Below, one piece after another: positions 1-11,579 of a stretch of 42,981 nt of DNA (positions within the stretch are counted from its first letter, which is position 1; every line of letters starts with the position of its first letter). The DNA lies in assembly GCA_905182995.1 (NCBI GenBank), contig CAJJDP010000052.1:113680-156660 (forward strand), written 5' to 3'. The notes beneath the pieces were generated by a model. The model had not been told where the DNA came from. It searched no databases and saw only the letters and a program-made list of their open reading frames with translations. The stretch comes from Paramecium octaurelia. Its lineage: Eukaryota > Ciliophora > Oligohymenophorea > Peniculida > Parameciidae. Both the position numbers and the translations under genes were made by a program.

Positions 1-566
1 AATATCATTATTATATTTTTTTTTGTTGTTATCGCTATTATGATTATTAGGGTTTGTATTTAAATGAGAAAGTGATGAATTTTAATAAGGATGAAGTTCT
101 TTTGGTGTTAAAGTATATTATCGATGTTAATCTACATTAAATTTATTAAGTCTTTGTTTAATTTATTTTGAAACAGTATTTGAGAATAGTTTTCTTTGGC
201 CTTAAATAGGCTTATTGAGATTTGGTAAATTACTTATCATAGATTCATCTTCAGCCACTCTCTTTATAACCCACTTACTCGCATCACATCTTACTTGTAC
301 TTTGTAATGTTTATTAAGCAAAACGTTAGCCCAATTTGAATTGTATGGATTAACTAACTATATTATTAAAACAAATTTATACTTTTATCATCCTAAAGGC
401 TTTTTTTATGTTTGTGATCTGAAAGCATATTATGAGAATTTGATTATAATTTTGTAGGTAACTAATTTTACATATTCTCTTTTGTAAATTCAATCAAGCT
501 TACAGGTTTACTCAATTCAGCAACATATTCTTGACACTAAAAAAATGGACTTATCTATTGTTACAT
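1..566 (-). CDS. Unknown protein, 3' end beyond window
   Basis: The frame opens at an ATG ending at 566 (protein begins MQQQISPFFQ) and stays open to position 1, so the C terminus lies outside the window. A 29-nt GT...AG intron at 354-382 joins exon 1 (383-566) to the rest; a shorter 25-nt acceptor (358-382) would break the frame. About 179 residues are visible. The segment after the intron contains NWANVLLNKHY and SKWVIKRVAEDE, followed by an Asn/Gln-rich tail. I do not recognise a family. The same frame is open for about 25 codons upstream of the ATG, so the true start could be farther up. It lies on the same strand as the chromodomain gene, 216 bp downstream of that gene's stop. Confidence 0.6.
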
Positions 567-782
567 TATTTAATTTATGATATTTTTTTATTGAAGAACT
601 TCCTTAAAAGAGAGCACAATTAGATTGAAAAAATTATCAATGAAGCAATATTTTGATCAATAATAGGGTATTGATATAGATATTAAGGAGTTCAAAACTT
701 TTATATGGATTATTTTATAAATTGAATGTTGGCGTAAAAGAAAGTTTGATTCTATTAAATCAAAATATTTATAATAAATAAA

Positions 783-1415
783 TCATTCTAATGTGGTGAT
801 CCAATTCATATTTTCAAAATAGTCGAGTAAAAGCTCTGGTTATCGATCGATAATTATTTGGTTGTCAACAAACACTCTTTCCTTAGATTCTAACAAAACA
901 ACGTACGATTATTTTTCAGAAAACTCTAAAACGCAACCGATTTATTAATTGTTGTATTCTTGTTATTTTGTATCTTCCTCCTATTTACAATAAAATTCTT
1001 ATAATAGGTCTATGGGAGCTTCTGATTTATTAATTAGAGATGAACCGACAAACCTATTTTTCCTTGGATAATAGGCAATCTAAATTAATTAATAAATTTA
1101 ACTAAAAATTGAGTTTCAAATTCTCTAACAATTTGGAAAGGCTTGTCAGTTCTCAGACTTCCCTTGATCTCTTAGTAATCAGTGATGAGACCTTTGAATT
1201 TTTGAAAAAATTGGTTTTAATGATATTGGTTGATGAGATCACTGCAATTTTAGACTAAGTTTTCTTGTAATTCCCTACAGGGTTGTTTCTTAGTAAAATA
1301 CAAATTACCATGTATTTTCATCTTTGGAATAGCCAAGCCATTTGACTTGATACTCTATTTTCGAAAGGTTTTTACGCATTCCTACAATAGCTTCAACTAC
1401 AAATAATCCTATCAT
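783..1415 (-). CDS. HP1-like chromodomain protein
   Basis: A 191-residue protein from three exons, with introns at 1275-1308 (34 nt) and 1080-1102 (23 nt); total exon length is exactly 192 codons. The N terminus is a chromodomain: FVVEAIVGMR, then YQVKWLGYS, DENTWE and NLVQNCSDLINQY match the family pattern (VE.I...Y.VKW.GY...TWEP..NL.....LI..Y). The aromatic residues expected to cage methyl-lysine appear present. The C terminus holds GCVLEFSEKQ and PELLLDYFENM, which resembles the end of a chromoshadow domain. By family this is a heterochromatin protein binding methylated histone H3. The start is the first ATG just before the chromodomain. Its ATG lies only 52 bp from that of the divergent gene at 1468. 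Confidence 0.82.
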
Positions 1416-1467
1416 TATAATTGTGAAATGTATATAAAATTATTAAATGTTAATTCTCAATACAGAA

Positions 1468-2807
1468 ATGAAAAATAGTTTAATTAGAAATATAAAAGAA
1501 GGGGAAACGATGTTAGAGAGTTTAGAATAACTAAATTAGAATAGGAAGCGGTCTCATTCTTTTGATCTGCCATTCATAACCTTATTATCGGTGAACCAAT
1601 TGTCCAAAATGTAACCCAAATTAAAAAATATGCTTTTGATACCAAACTCTTCAAATTATAGAAATTCAGCAAGAAAATCATAAAGATCAGAAAAACCTGA
1701 CCTAATGGACGCAATATCTATGGTAAGCAATGTAGCCTCCGAAACCCCTTAATAGAAAGCAAATATCAGAAGAGCTAGTTAATATGATTACATTAGCTTA
1801 AAGTAAAGAAGATTAGATAGTTTTGCTCCTTACGTGTATGTCAGTCAACATTGCAGAGACGTGGCAGTATATAAGAAGAAAAAATTGAATCGAATAAAAA
1901 TGCAGTATAGTATATCAATAATTCAATTAGAATTTATGAGAAGATCAAATGTTAAGAAGCAGTAGAAAGTATAGAGAAGCAGGAGTTCTCTATTGCCATA
2001 ATTAATCAAAATAACACATCGAAGAGCCAAAACAGTTAGTGATTAATTATATCAAGGTCCAATATTAAAATTGGATACTGAATTAGAAAAAAAAATTAGG
2101 ATGTTGATCTATTCACAAAGATGTTCTCGATTAATATTGAAAAGAAAGACATGTATTCAAGAACCTCAAAACAATATATTCGTCTCAAGAGATAAATTGA
2201 GAAGATACCAAGAAGTGATGGCTAAGAAGTTTGTAATCTTCTATTTAAACCCGTTTAGGATTAGGCAGACTCATCATGTGAGTCCTCTCCTCAGATCGTG
2301 ACTAAAATCTAGTTTAAGAAGACTTAATTTAGTAAAATCTAGGTAGCTGAAAATACGATCAATCAATATCTGACTCCCAGGGGACACTGTGACCAAAACC
2401 TCAATATCCTCAATAGAAAAACATCTCATAGTGTTATAGCTTAATATGTGATGGATAAGAATAAGAAACTAAAGAGCTTTGTTCGAGAAGAGTAAAAATT
2501 GCCTTTGATTAAATAACCAAGTCTAAATGAATTCAATTAATATTTATTAGCTTAAAAAAGAAGTATCGATGTTGGAAGATTGTCTTAATAATTGATACAA
2601 TCCAAATCTCAAGATAATGTAGATAAACAGATTTAGTTAAATTAGAAGCAAAATCTTTTCATCAATAAGCAAATTAATATGCTGATTTAATAAAAATCAG
2701 ATCCTCAAATCAATCAGAACATAAGAATTAGGACATTGCCTAATGATATAAATGCGAGTAAAACTAAAACCAGCTTGTTACGAAAGTTGAGACCTTATCT
2801 TAAATGA
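1468..2807 (+). CDS. Hypothetical basic protein
   Basis: A 437-residue protein of unknown function in two exons with a clear 26-nt intron at 2233-2258; exons sum to 438 codons including TGA. The protein is rich in Lys, Arg, Ser and Gln, with stretches such as KTVSDQLYQGPILKLD and a C-terminal SLLRKLRPYLK. No catalytic motif or membrane segment is visible. Between about 1900 and 2040 a second frame is also open (IYEKIKCQEAVESIEKQE) and there is a possible 26-nt intron start at 1901, so the middle of the model could differ. The start is the first in-frame ATG, 52 bp from the divergent chromodomain gene, suggesting a shared promoter region. Confidence 0.6.
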
Positions 2808-2908
2808 ATCTTAAATTGAACAAAATATTGTATATATATATTTATGCATAATTAATTGGATATGAGATTTTCTATGGAAATATAGAATTTATTATTATTA
2901 TAATAACA

Positions 2909-4538
2909 ATGCAATGTGATTCTTTTGCGCATTATGAATTATAAACAATCCTATCTGAGACAGATTATTCAAAGAGAGCAACTAAGATCATTTGTACAAT
3001 AGGGTAACAAATATTTAGATATCAATTAGACCTGCTTGTTGGGATGTGCCTACTTTAGTCTAATTAATAGATGCAGGAATGAGTGTGGCTAGACTCAATT
3101 TTTCTCACGGTGATCATAAAGTTCACGGGGAAACAGTAGCCAAATTGAGAGAAGCCTTTAAATAAAGAAAGGACAAGCCAGTCGCAATAGCCTTAGATAC
3201 GAAGGGCCCAGAAATAAGAACTGGGTTGAATAAAGAACATAAGTAGATCGTGTTGAAGAAAGGATAGAAGTTAGAAATAAGTATGAACATTCTAATATTA
3301 CTAAGCTACTGATTATTCATTTGAAGGCACATCAGAATGTATTCCTTGCAGTTACTAAAGTTTATGTAAAACAGTACATGTTGGATCATAAATCTTGATA
3401 GCCGATGGATCTGTGGTTACAATTGTGGATGAAATAAAAGAGGTATTAGAAATAGATGATATATTTCATTAATAGAACAGTGTAATAGTAACAGTTTAGA
3501 ATGATGCATCATTTGGAGAAAAGAAAAACATGTCTTTGCCTGGAGCCATTATTGATTTGCCAACAGTGACTGAAAAGGAAGAGGAAGATCTTGTTAAATT
3601 CGGTTTAAAACATAATATTGATATCGTCTTTTTGTCATTTACTAGAAAGGCATAAGATATAGAAGATGTTAGAGACATTTTGGGTCCCAGAGGAAGTGGA
3701 ATCAAGATTATTGCTAAAATAGAAAATCAGGAAGGAATGGAAAATTACGATGAAATATTAAAATCAGCAGATGGAATTATGGTGGCAAGAGGAGATCTAG
3801 GAATGGAAATTCCCCCACAGAAAGTATTCTAGGCTTAAAAATGGATGATCAAAAGAGCACTTAATGCAGGCAAACCTGTTATTACAGCTACATAGATGAT
3901 GGAATCAATAATCACCAATCCTAGACCAACAAGAGCTGAGGCTTCAGATGTGGCTAATGCTGTATTGGATGGAACTGATTGTGTTATGCTTTCTGGAGAG
4001 ACTGCCAACGGGGCTTTTCCTGTTATTGCAGTAGAGACTATGGGAAGAGTAACCTATTCATTGATTAATAGATATGTTGTGAAGCAGAAAAATGTGTTGA
4101 TAATGAAAAAACGTATTGGAACAGAATTCATGATAGGGGATATTTGGAGGATACCGAAGCTTTGGCTGCTTCAGCTGTGTAAATGAGCTTTGAAACTAAA
4201 GCTCATGTGATCATTTGTTTCACCCTCACTGGCGAAATCGCTAGACTTGTGGCCAAATACAGACCAAGGGCTCCTATTATTGCAATTAGGTTTGGATATC
4301 AAATAATTCCTTTATTAGTACTGAGGACAAAACAATTAAGGGATTAAGTATGACCAGTGGGGTTACTTGTTTGAGAGTTCCAAGTTTCCAGGGAGTTGAC
4401 ACTTTGGTTGATTACGCTATCAAATCTGCTAAGACAAGAGGAATCATCAAGACTGGTGACAAGGGTATCGTGCTACTAGGAGGAAGTGAAGAGAACCCTG
4501 ATGAGTCGAATATCTTAAAAATTAAGAAGATCAATTGA
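2909..4538 (+). CDS. Pyruvate kinase
   Basis: Converts phosphoenolpyruvate and ADP to pyruvate and ATP, the last step of glycolysis. Six exons give 497 residues, normal for the family. Introns lie at 3004-3029, 3281-3305, 3443-3475 (33 nt, in frame, so less certain), 4049-4071 and 4290-4318. Diagnostic motifs are in order: [15 protein letters not shown] near the N terminus, [22 protein letters not shown], the B-domain end [26 protein letters not shown], and the substrate-site [20 protein letters not shown]. The C domain ends [20 protein letters not shown]. No targeting peptide is obvious, so a cytosolic enzyme is likely. Each non-3n intron restores the family frame, which makes the model secure. 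Confidence 0.97.
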
Positions 4539-4581
4539 TTATTTATACAAAAGGAATAATTAGTATTTTATATAATATATA

Positions 4582-5196
4582 ATGCTGGATGACACTTATG
4601 CTGAAATCTGTTTTAATTATAGACCCAAAAAAAAAATTGTGACTCCCTACAAACAATAGGCTACTTTTAAATCGAAATAGGATGTCTATGATTATGTCGA
4701 AAGGTTATAAGCTTAGGCTAAATTACCACCGATTGAACATGAATTCTATTTGAATTCATTTCGTTCTGCCAATTCCAATAAGTATAAGCCAATCCAATGC
4801 TCAAAAAGTGTTCTAGTTCAAAGATAAACCAAAAATACAAGGCTCACCAGTCTGATGAGCGAGATTAGTAGCACACTGGAAGAAGGGATTATAACACAAT
4901 AAGAAATCCATGATTCCTATTCCAAAGAGAAAAGGAGATTGGAAGATCAAGAGTCGAAATATTCGAAGTTATTACAGAATTTGGAATAGAAAAATCATAT
5001 AACTAATTCTAATTGGAAAAATTTAATAAAGCATCATTTCAGAAATCTAAATGAATATATGGATTATGCGATCAAAGATATTAAAGAAGAAAAACATTTT
5101 GTGTATTCACACTAAATATCGACTCGACATCATTATTTATTCGTGGATAATGAAATAAGAAGAAACTTTTTGAAAAGGAGATAAACCAAGACATGA
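4582..5196 (+). CDS. Hypothetical charged protein, 204 residues
   Basis: A single uninterrupted frame of 205 codons starting 43 bp after the pyruvate kinase stop and ending in TGA. It begins MLDDTYAEICFNYRPKKKI. The centre is rich in Lys, Glu and Gln and partly helical (SKEKRRLEDQESKYSKLLQN), suggesting a short coiled coil. The C terminus is basic (RRNFLKRRQTKT). No family is recognised, and there is no signal peptide or membrane helix. Use of several TAA and TAG codons as Gln, with no TGA, supports it being coding. Confidence 0.65.
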
Positions 5197-5377
5197 AATC
5201 TTAATACAATTTTATTTTTGTTGTATATAAATATAGTCATTTAAGCAGAATTTCAAAATTGCTTCTCACCTTCATAACAAATGTTAGTGAAAATTCACGT
5301 CACAATTTTAATTAGTTTTAAAAATGAATTTATTTTATTCTTGATAAAATTTAGATTATAAAATTAATTATATTTAT

Positions 5378-8300
5378 ATGAATCCTAAGGGATATAAGTA
5401 TTAAGTACAAATCCATATAGAAAGGTTAGAAATGAAGAGTAATTTATCCTTTAAATTGTAAGTTGTCTTGAAATATGGTATGTAGTTATTTTTATCAATC
5501 AAGGGAAGCAGCAGAAAATTCAAACATAACAATTAGCTGATTTCAATTAAGGCAAGGCTATCGTTAATGAAACACTCGCCATTCAAACTAATGTGTATTA
5601 AATAAATGGAATATATTAAGAAAAGAAGATGGAATTATTAATTTTGCTCATTACACCAACAGGTAATAAAAAGGGAGGGCAATGTTTTTTTGATATTGCA
5701 GACTATATGAACCAATATAAAAATGGTATTTCATAATTGCACTTTAGACATTAATGAAGAATTACTTTTGCAAGGGTGTCCTGATAGCAAAGCCAAAATT
5801 TATTTAAAAATTCATTTAGCTGAAGTTGGAGAAGTGGATTTTGATGCAATTAACCCTCAGTCTTCAATAGTGTAAGAGTAAACCTCTGATAAAAAAACAG
5901 GAATTTTTACACCCTTTAAAGAAGCAATTGAAAGCACAGCAAAAAAATACTTCGGAGATAATCAATCAGGACAATCACCAAATTTGAACAAATCTTTTTC
6001 TAAAAGCCAAACAAATAATCCCACGGTGACAGATATCTCCTCTCACCTTGCCTCTCCAAAGTAACAGCAGAATTTTAGCACTGCAAGCCAAATCTAATTA
6101 GATCTATAGCACCTTCATGAAGAACTCAATTAATAAAAGATTTTGAACATGGAAATCAAAGATCAGAATAATAAACTCTAATAGGAAGTGCAGACTGAGA
6201 AAGTTAAAAAGGAAGCGTTGGTATTGCAATTATAGGAACAAAGAAAGTAGATAGAGAAGATGATTGATTAAAACATTTACCAAGAATAGATATGTTAATA
6301 TGAATAGCAACTAAGTTAAATTTAAAGTCAATTAAGGTAAGCACAAAAAGATAATGAAAACCTGACATAAAACTATAAAAAAGCTATGTAAAAGTACAAT
6401 AAATTATCTGAGGAGTATAATTAATATTAGCAAAGCATCAATTCAGAAGAATAGACTACTTCATCCTTAAAGTAAAGGCTTCAAGAATTGGAGGAAATCT
6501 GTAAAAAAAAAGATTAATTATATTCTGTTTTAGAAAAATCTAATAATGAGAGTTAACTAAGAAATATCAATTTTGAAAATTAAATCACTCAACAGAATTA
6601 ATAATTATTGTAACTTAAAAATAAATTAGATGAAAAAGATATATTAATAGACTCATAAAAAGAAAGCCTAAATAATTTAAACCTATAGTTACTAAATTTA
6701 TCGAACCAAAATACTAATCTCTAACAGAATGAAAGAATTCATAATGAAAAAGTATTGATTAATCATAATTATTAGATTGATGAATTATCCAAATAGATTA
6801 TTTAGTAATAGGAGTAAATCAATCAATAAAGGATAGAAATTAAGAAATAATGTGAAGATCATTTGAGTTCAGATAAATAAAATATTGAAAATCTAACTCA
6901 ACAATTGAATAATAAAAATAATGAATTAGTTGAGTATTAAACTTAATGCGAATAACTAAAATAGAAACATCAATTCGAGGTAGAGGAATTATTAAAACAA
7001 ATTCAATAATTGAAACAAGAACAAGAATAAATATAAACAGAATTAGACTAAAAATATATGGAAAAAGAATAGAATTTCTAGAATGAATTAAAACAATAAC
7101 AAGAAAGAGAGGAAGAACTAAGAATAAAAGTTCAAGTACTTACATAGTAAACTAATTAATTGTAATAACTGATAAACGATAGTACCAGTTAAGTACAAAT
7201 TATGAGATAGTTGTTTCGAGACCCTTAGATTGAGACTGCTGAGACTGATCTTCCAAATCAATTGATGGAATTGAATAAAGCAATTGCTTTGAAATTTTGT
7301 AAATTAAAGTAGGATCTAGAACAAAATTCATAATAGATTTAGGAACATGAAAAAGAAGATTCTAATAATTCTTATAATCAATAATCTGTATTAATAGAAC
7401 AACTGTAATTAAAAACAATTGAGTTAACTTAAGCAAAATAAAAGATTGATAATCTCTAAAGCGAAAACTCACTTTTACAATAATAAATGCAAACAAACTC
7501 AGAGTTTTTAAATAATTTAAATCAATTAATACTTCAATAGAATGAAAAAATCTAAAATCTATAAAATTTAGAAATTCAAAATAAAGAATTAATCCAATAA
7601 TCTATTTCAGAAAAATAGATTAATCAACAATTAAGTGAATAAAATAGCATGTTTGATCAATAAAATTAGGATCTATAAATTAAATTACAGGCTTTGTAGA
7701 TAGAAATTTTGAAAAAGGAAGACTTAATCAATAATTTGTCCAGCAAAATTTCATAATTAAACCAATAAAATTAAGAATAAATTATAATAAATGAATAATT
7801 ACAAATTCAAATTAAGGAATAGATTCATAATACATAGTAACTATAACAAGAGAATTCAATCTCAAAAGCATAATAAGACTAATAAAATGAGAATTTAATT
7901 TTGCAGAACACTAAATTAGAAGAGGAAATAGTTTAATTAAAAGATCAAATTATTATTTTAGATGAATAAGTCAATAATTTAAATAAAAAAATAACAGAAT
8001 TAGAGAATTTGAATCAATTAAAATAAGATGAGATATAATAAAAAGATTAGAAATAATAAGAAGTCTAGATATAATAATAAGAACTTTAAGTATAATAATA
8101 ATAGTATTAGACATAATAATAAGTATAGTCATCGGATTAAGTCTAATAATAAGAGAATTAAGATAGCAAATAATTTGAGTTAACTCAACAAACTTTTTAA
8201 GAAATTGGAATTCAAACAGAATAACTTGAATAATAACAGGTAATTAATTTAGAATTAAATTTTTAATAAGCAGAACAATTAGAACTAAATTAAGAATAAC

Positions 8301-9517
8301 ATTAAAAATTATAATAATAAATAGAAGACTTAACTATTTAATTGAATCAACAAATAACTGCACTCTAATAAGCTTAAAATGATATTGATCAGATAAAAAT
8401 AGAAAATAATTCTCTAGTTAAATCCAAAGAAATGTGGTTATTGAGAGAAGGAGAATTTCAACTTTAAATAGATCAATTACAAGTGATTAATCAAGAGAAA
8501 AATTCAAAAATAGAAGAATTAGAAACTCAAATCAAAGAAAGTTAATTACAATATTAAAATGACATATAAGAATTATAATAATAATTATTTACCGAAAATG
8601 ATGAATGGCTAAAAGAAAAAGAAATAATTTAATAATATATAGATTAACTGGAACATAAAGGATTGGAATTAACCAATTAGATAAAGGTAAAGGATGATGA
8701 AATTCAAAATATATAGAAATAGAATCAATAGTTAAGTGAATAATTGGAGGGTTTGTAAATAATTAATGAGAAAGCATAGCAATTGGAGAAGTAATGCTTA
8801 GAGAATAAATAAAAATTTGAATAATAAATAGATGAGATTAATTTGAAGAATATATTAAAAAATAACGATTTTATCAAATAGATCTAACAATTATAATAAT
8901 AATCCCAAGATGACTAAGTAAAATTACTAGAATTGAAAAAGTAATTGGAAGAAATGGAAGACTCAATAAAAGAAAAGGATGGCAAACACGCTATAGAGAT
9001 ATAATTAATAACTAATAATTATGTGAATCGATTGAAAGACAAGGATGATGTAATATAAAATCAATAATAAGAAATACAAAGTTATCAATAGGTTGAATTG
9101 GATTAATAAAATTTGATTAAATTTTTGGAGAGTGTTAAAGAGAACTTGGAATAGTAAAAGAGTGAGAACTTCGAATACATCTAAGAAATTCAACTTACAA
9201 ATGAAAAGATTATACAGTAATCAGAACAATAAGAATTATAAATAAACCAATTATAAGCTACAATAAAAGAATTAGAATAAAAGAATCATGAATTGGAGAC
9301 TGAGAAGATTAATATTTCAAATAATTATCAACAGGCATTAATTGAAGCATAATCTTTGAATCACACTCAAGATAATTCTAATGAGGTAATTGAAAAGATG
9401 TAAGAAGAAGTAGTACTATTAAAATGTCGAATAGGAGACATGTTCAATGCGGCTTTAGATTTTGGAGGACCAAAATTGGTAGATAAGTTGTAATAAGCCT
9501 TAGGCATCAAAGAGTGA
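5378..9517 (+). CDS. NT-C2 domain plus long coiled-coil protein
   Basis: A 1,363-residue protein; introns at 5478-5503 (26 nt) and 5726-5747 (22 nt), and the exons sum to exactly 1,364 codons. Residues 1 to about 165 look like an N-terminal-type C2 domain: KYQVQIHIERLEMK, LKYGKQQKIQ, then MELLILLITPTGNKKGGQ and a strand KAKIYLKIHLAEVGEVDF. Such domains, found in EEIG1/EHBP1-like proteins, are thought to bind membranes. A Ser/Thr/Pro-rich linker follows, then about 1,080 residues of nearly continuous heptad-like Gln/Glu/Lys/Leu/Ile coiled coil. The final 40 residues (MFNAALDFGGPKLVDKL) form a compact tail. The coil contains Gln clusters near 8035-8170. It is probably a tether or cytoskeletal scaffold at membranes; the exact role is unknown. 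Confidence 0.85.
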
Positions 9518-9555
9518 AGTAAATTATGTGTTTAATAATTAACATATCATATAAA

Positions 9556-11259
9556 TCATAAAGTAACTAAAATATTAGTAAATTCATCTTCTGATATTTT
9601 TCCATCTTTATTTAAGTCACAATCCTTTAAAAATGAATCCCATATTTCAGGCTCTAAAAATCCCATGTTATCTTCCAATTCCTCTTTTGATATGTAACCA
9701 TCTCCATTCTAATAAATATAATTATTGATACTGAATCTAGCAAACGAAATGCTAATTTAATTCTTTCAATCGAAACTAATTTTTCGAATTTCATGGCCCC
9801 CATAATGAATTCAGAGTAATCAATTAGATTTGAATGGTTCAAATCAAGATCATCCAATATTTAATTGACTTTTTCTTCAGCTAATTCTTTATTTTTTAAG
9901 ATGTCTTGATAACCAGCAATCAATTCTAATTTATTCAAATTCCCATCGTTATTTTTATCTAAAGCATGGAAAGTAGCCTTTAATTCACTAATCTCTTAGT
10001 TTTGCAAAGTTTGGTTAACCATAAAAGTCATGATAGCTTTTTGAAAGTTGCTTTTGACCTAAATTGATTGAACGAATACATAGAATTTTTGGATGTTATT
10101 TAATAATTAAAGAGATATAATTTCTTATTTGGCATTTCTTTAGACCCATGGATGAAGGAGTGCTTGTTTTGCAGATAACCGATTATCTACATCGACATTC
10201 AGCATTTTGCCAATTAAATCTAATGCATCTTTAGAAACATTTGACCAATCTTCATCGTCGAAAATCAATTTGGCACTTTTTACTTTTTCAAATATTTCAT
10301 TTTCACTTTTTCCAGTAAAAGGGGGATAACCGCATAAGAAAATATATAAGATAACCCCGCAAGACCAGATATCCACTTTTTCGTTGTATTACCCATTCAA
10401 GACTTCTGGAGCAATATAATAAGGAGTTCCTAATTTCTTCTACATATTATTGTTTGATGAAAAATATCTAGAGGTTCCAAAGTCAATGACTTTAATTTCT
10501 TGTCCTTATCCACTCAACAAAATATTCTCTGGCTTTATGTCTCTAAGAAAGTATTATTATTAAATACCTATGCACTATTTTTTTATCATGACAGTAACTT
10601 ATAGCCTAGAGTATTTATTTAATGTAATCGGCAGCCATTTTCTCACTGAAGCATTGCAGTTTTTTAATGCGATCAAATAGTTCTCCTTCAGGGAGGTATC
10701 TTGATAATATAACTAATTACTCAGTAGCTATGATATATTAATCATTTTCTTGGAAGCATTCAAAAACACGAACGATGTTTGGATGATCTAAAGATTTTAA
10801 GATATTCAGCTCAGATAGCATTCTTTATTAATCTTCAAATAATAGTGAGTCTTTTTTAATTTATTTCAGTGCCCTCAATATACCAGTTTTTTTGTGTTAG
10901 CCAAGCCAGACACATCCATAGCTTCCTTAGCCCAACTTCTTTAGTATGCTGTATTATTCACTCCATTCCCCTTGTTTCATAGTTACAAAATTATTATAAC
11001 TTATCTTCACAGACTTTCTTGCACCTGGTAATTGTATTGTTTATTTCATTTTAGACTGATTAGTGTCTGAAGAGAAGTCAAGATCGACTTTTGATGCAGC
11101 ACTAGGGGTTATATATTGTTTAATGGGTGAAATATTTTCATCATCATCCTGGAAGGAATCCCAAATATTACTTTACTTGCACATTGGAATCAGAATTTAT
11201 GTATGGCTAGAGAAGTGATTCTAATAAATCTCTTAATGATTGCAACATGCATTGCCCAT
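9556..11259 (-). CDS. Calcium-dependent protein kinase (CDPK)
   Basis: A 551-residue Ser/Thr kinase; introns at 10543-10567 (inside the HRD codon) and 9709-9731, exons sum to 552 codons. The start gives MGNACC, a classic N-myristoylation signal with two palmitoylatable cysteines, so membrane anchoring is likely. The kinase domain starts near residue 108: GQGSYGCVWLG loop, ALK lysine, IVHRDIKPEN, VIDFGTS, GTPYYIAPE, and DIWSCGVILY. After HPWV a junction of about 40 residues leads to four EF hands: DKNNDGNLNKLEL, DLNHSNLIDYSEF, DSNGDGYISKEEL and DLNKDGKISEDEF. All four loops keep most calcium ligands; the second lacks the usual glycine. An odd insertion (VILSRYL) precedes PEGELFDRI. The family acts as calcium effectors, in ciliates potentially in cilia or exocytosis. 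Confidence 0.96.
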
Positions 11260-11579
11260 ATCAGATTAAATTTTTATATTAAAATGATCATCATATAATT
11301 TGATTGTATGCTTGATTAAAACAGCTAAGTTAATCAAAAATAACAAATCAAGTTAATTTAAATTTCATTTTCTAATTATTCTTTGTGTGATTTATTTACC
11401 ATTAAAAACAGGTGAAATATTATACAAATTATTTATTTTACATAATGAAATCTAATGTTGTCCTTTTGAAATCTAAAAAAGTAATATATAACTTTTGTAA
11501 ATCAGAAGTAAAATATAACATATAAAAATTAATGAAATTAAAACACAAAAATAAGATGATACAATTAACACCAATTTAT
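11260..11579. other. Intergenic, AT-rich
   Basis: Between the CDPK start and the stop of the RING protein gene. It is AT-rich with no sustained open frame on either strand when TGA is the only stop. It must contain the CDPK promoter and the 3' end of the RING transcript, but no specific element is visible. Confidence 0.6.

Noticed and set aside
8035..8170. CRISPR-like or microsatellite array
   Set aside because: The repeats are in-frame Gln codons within a long coiled-coil ORF, with no regular spacers.
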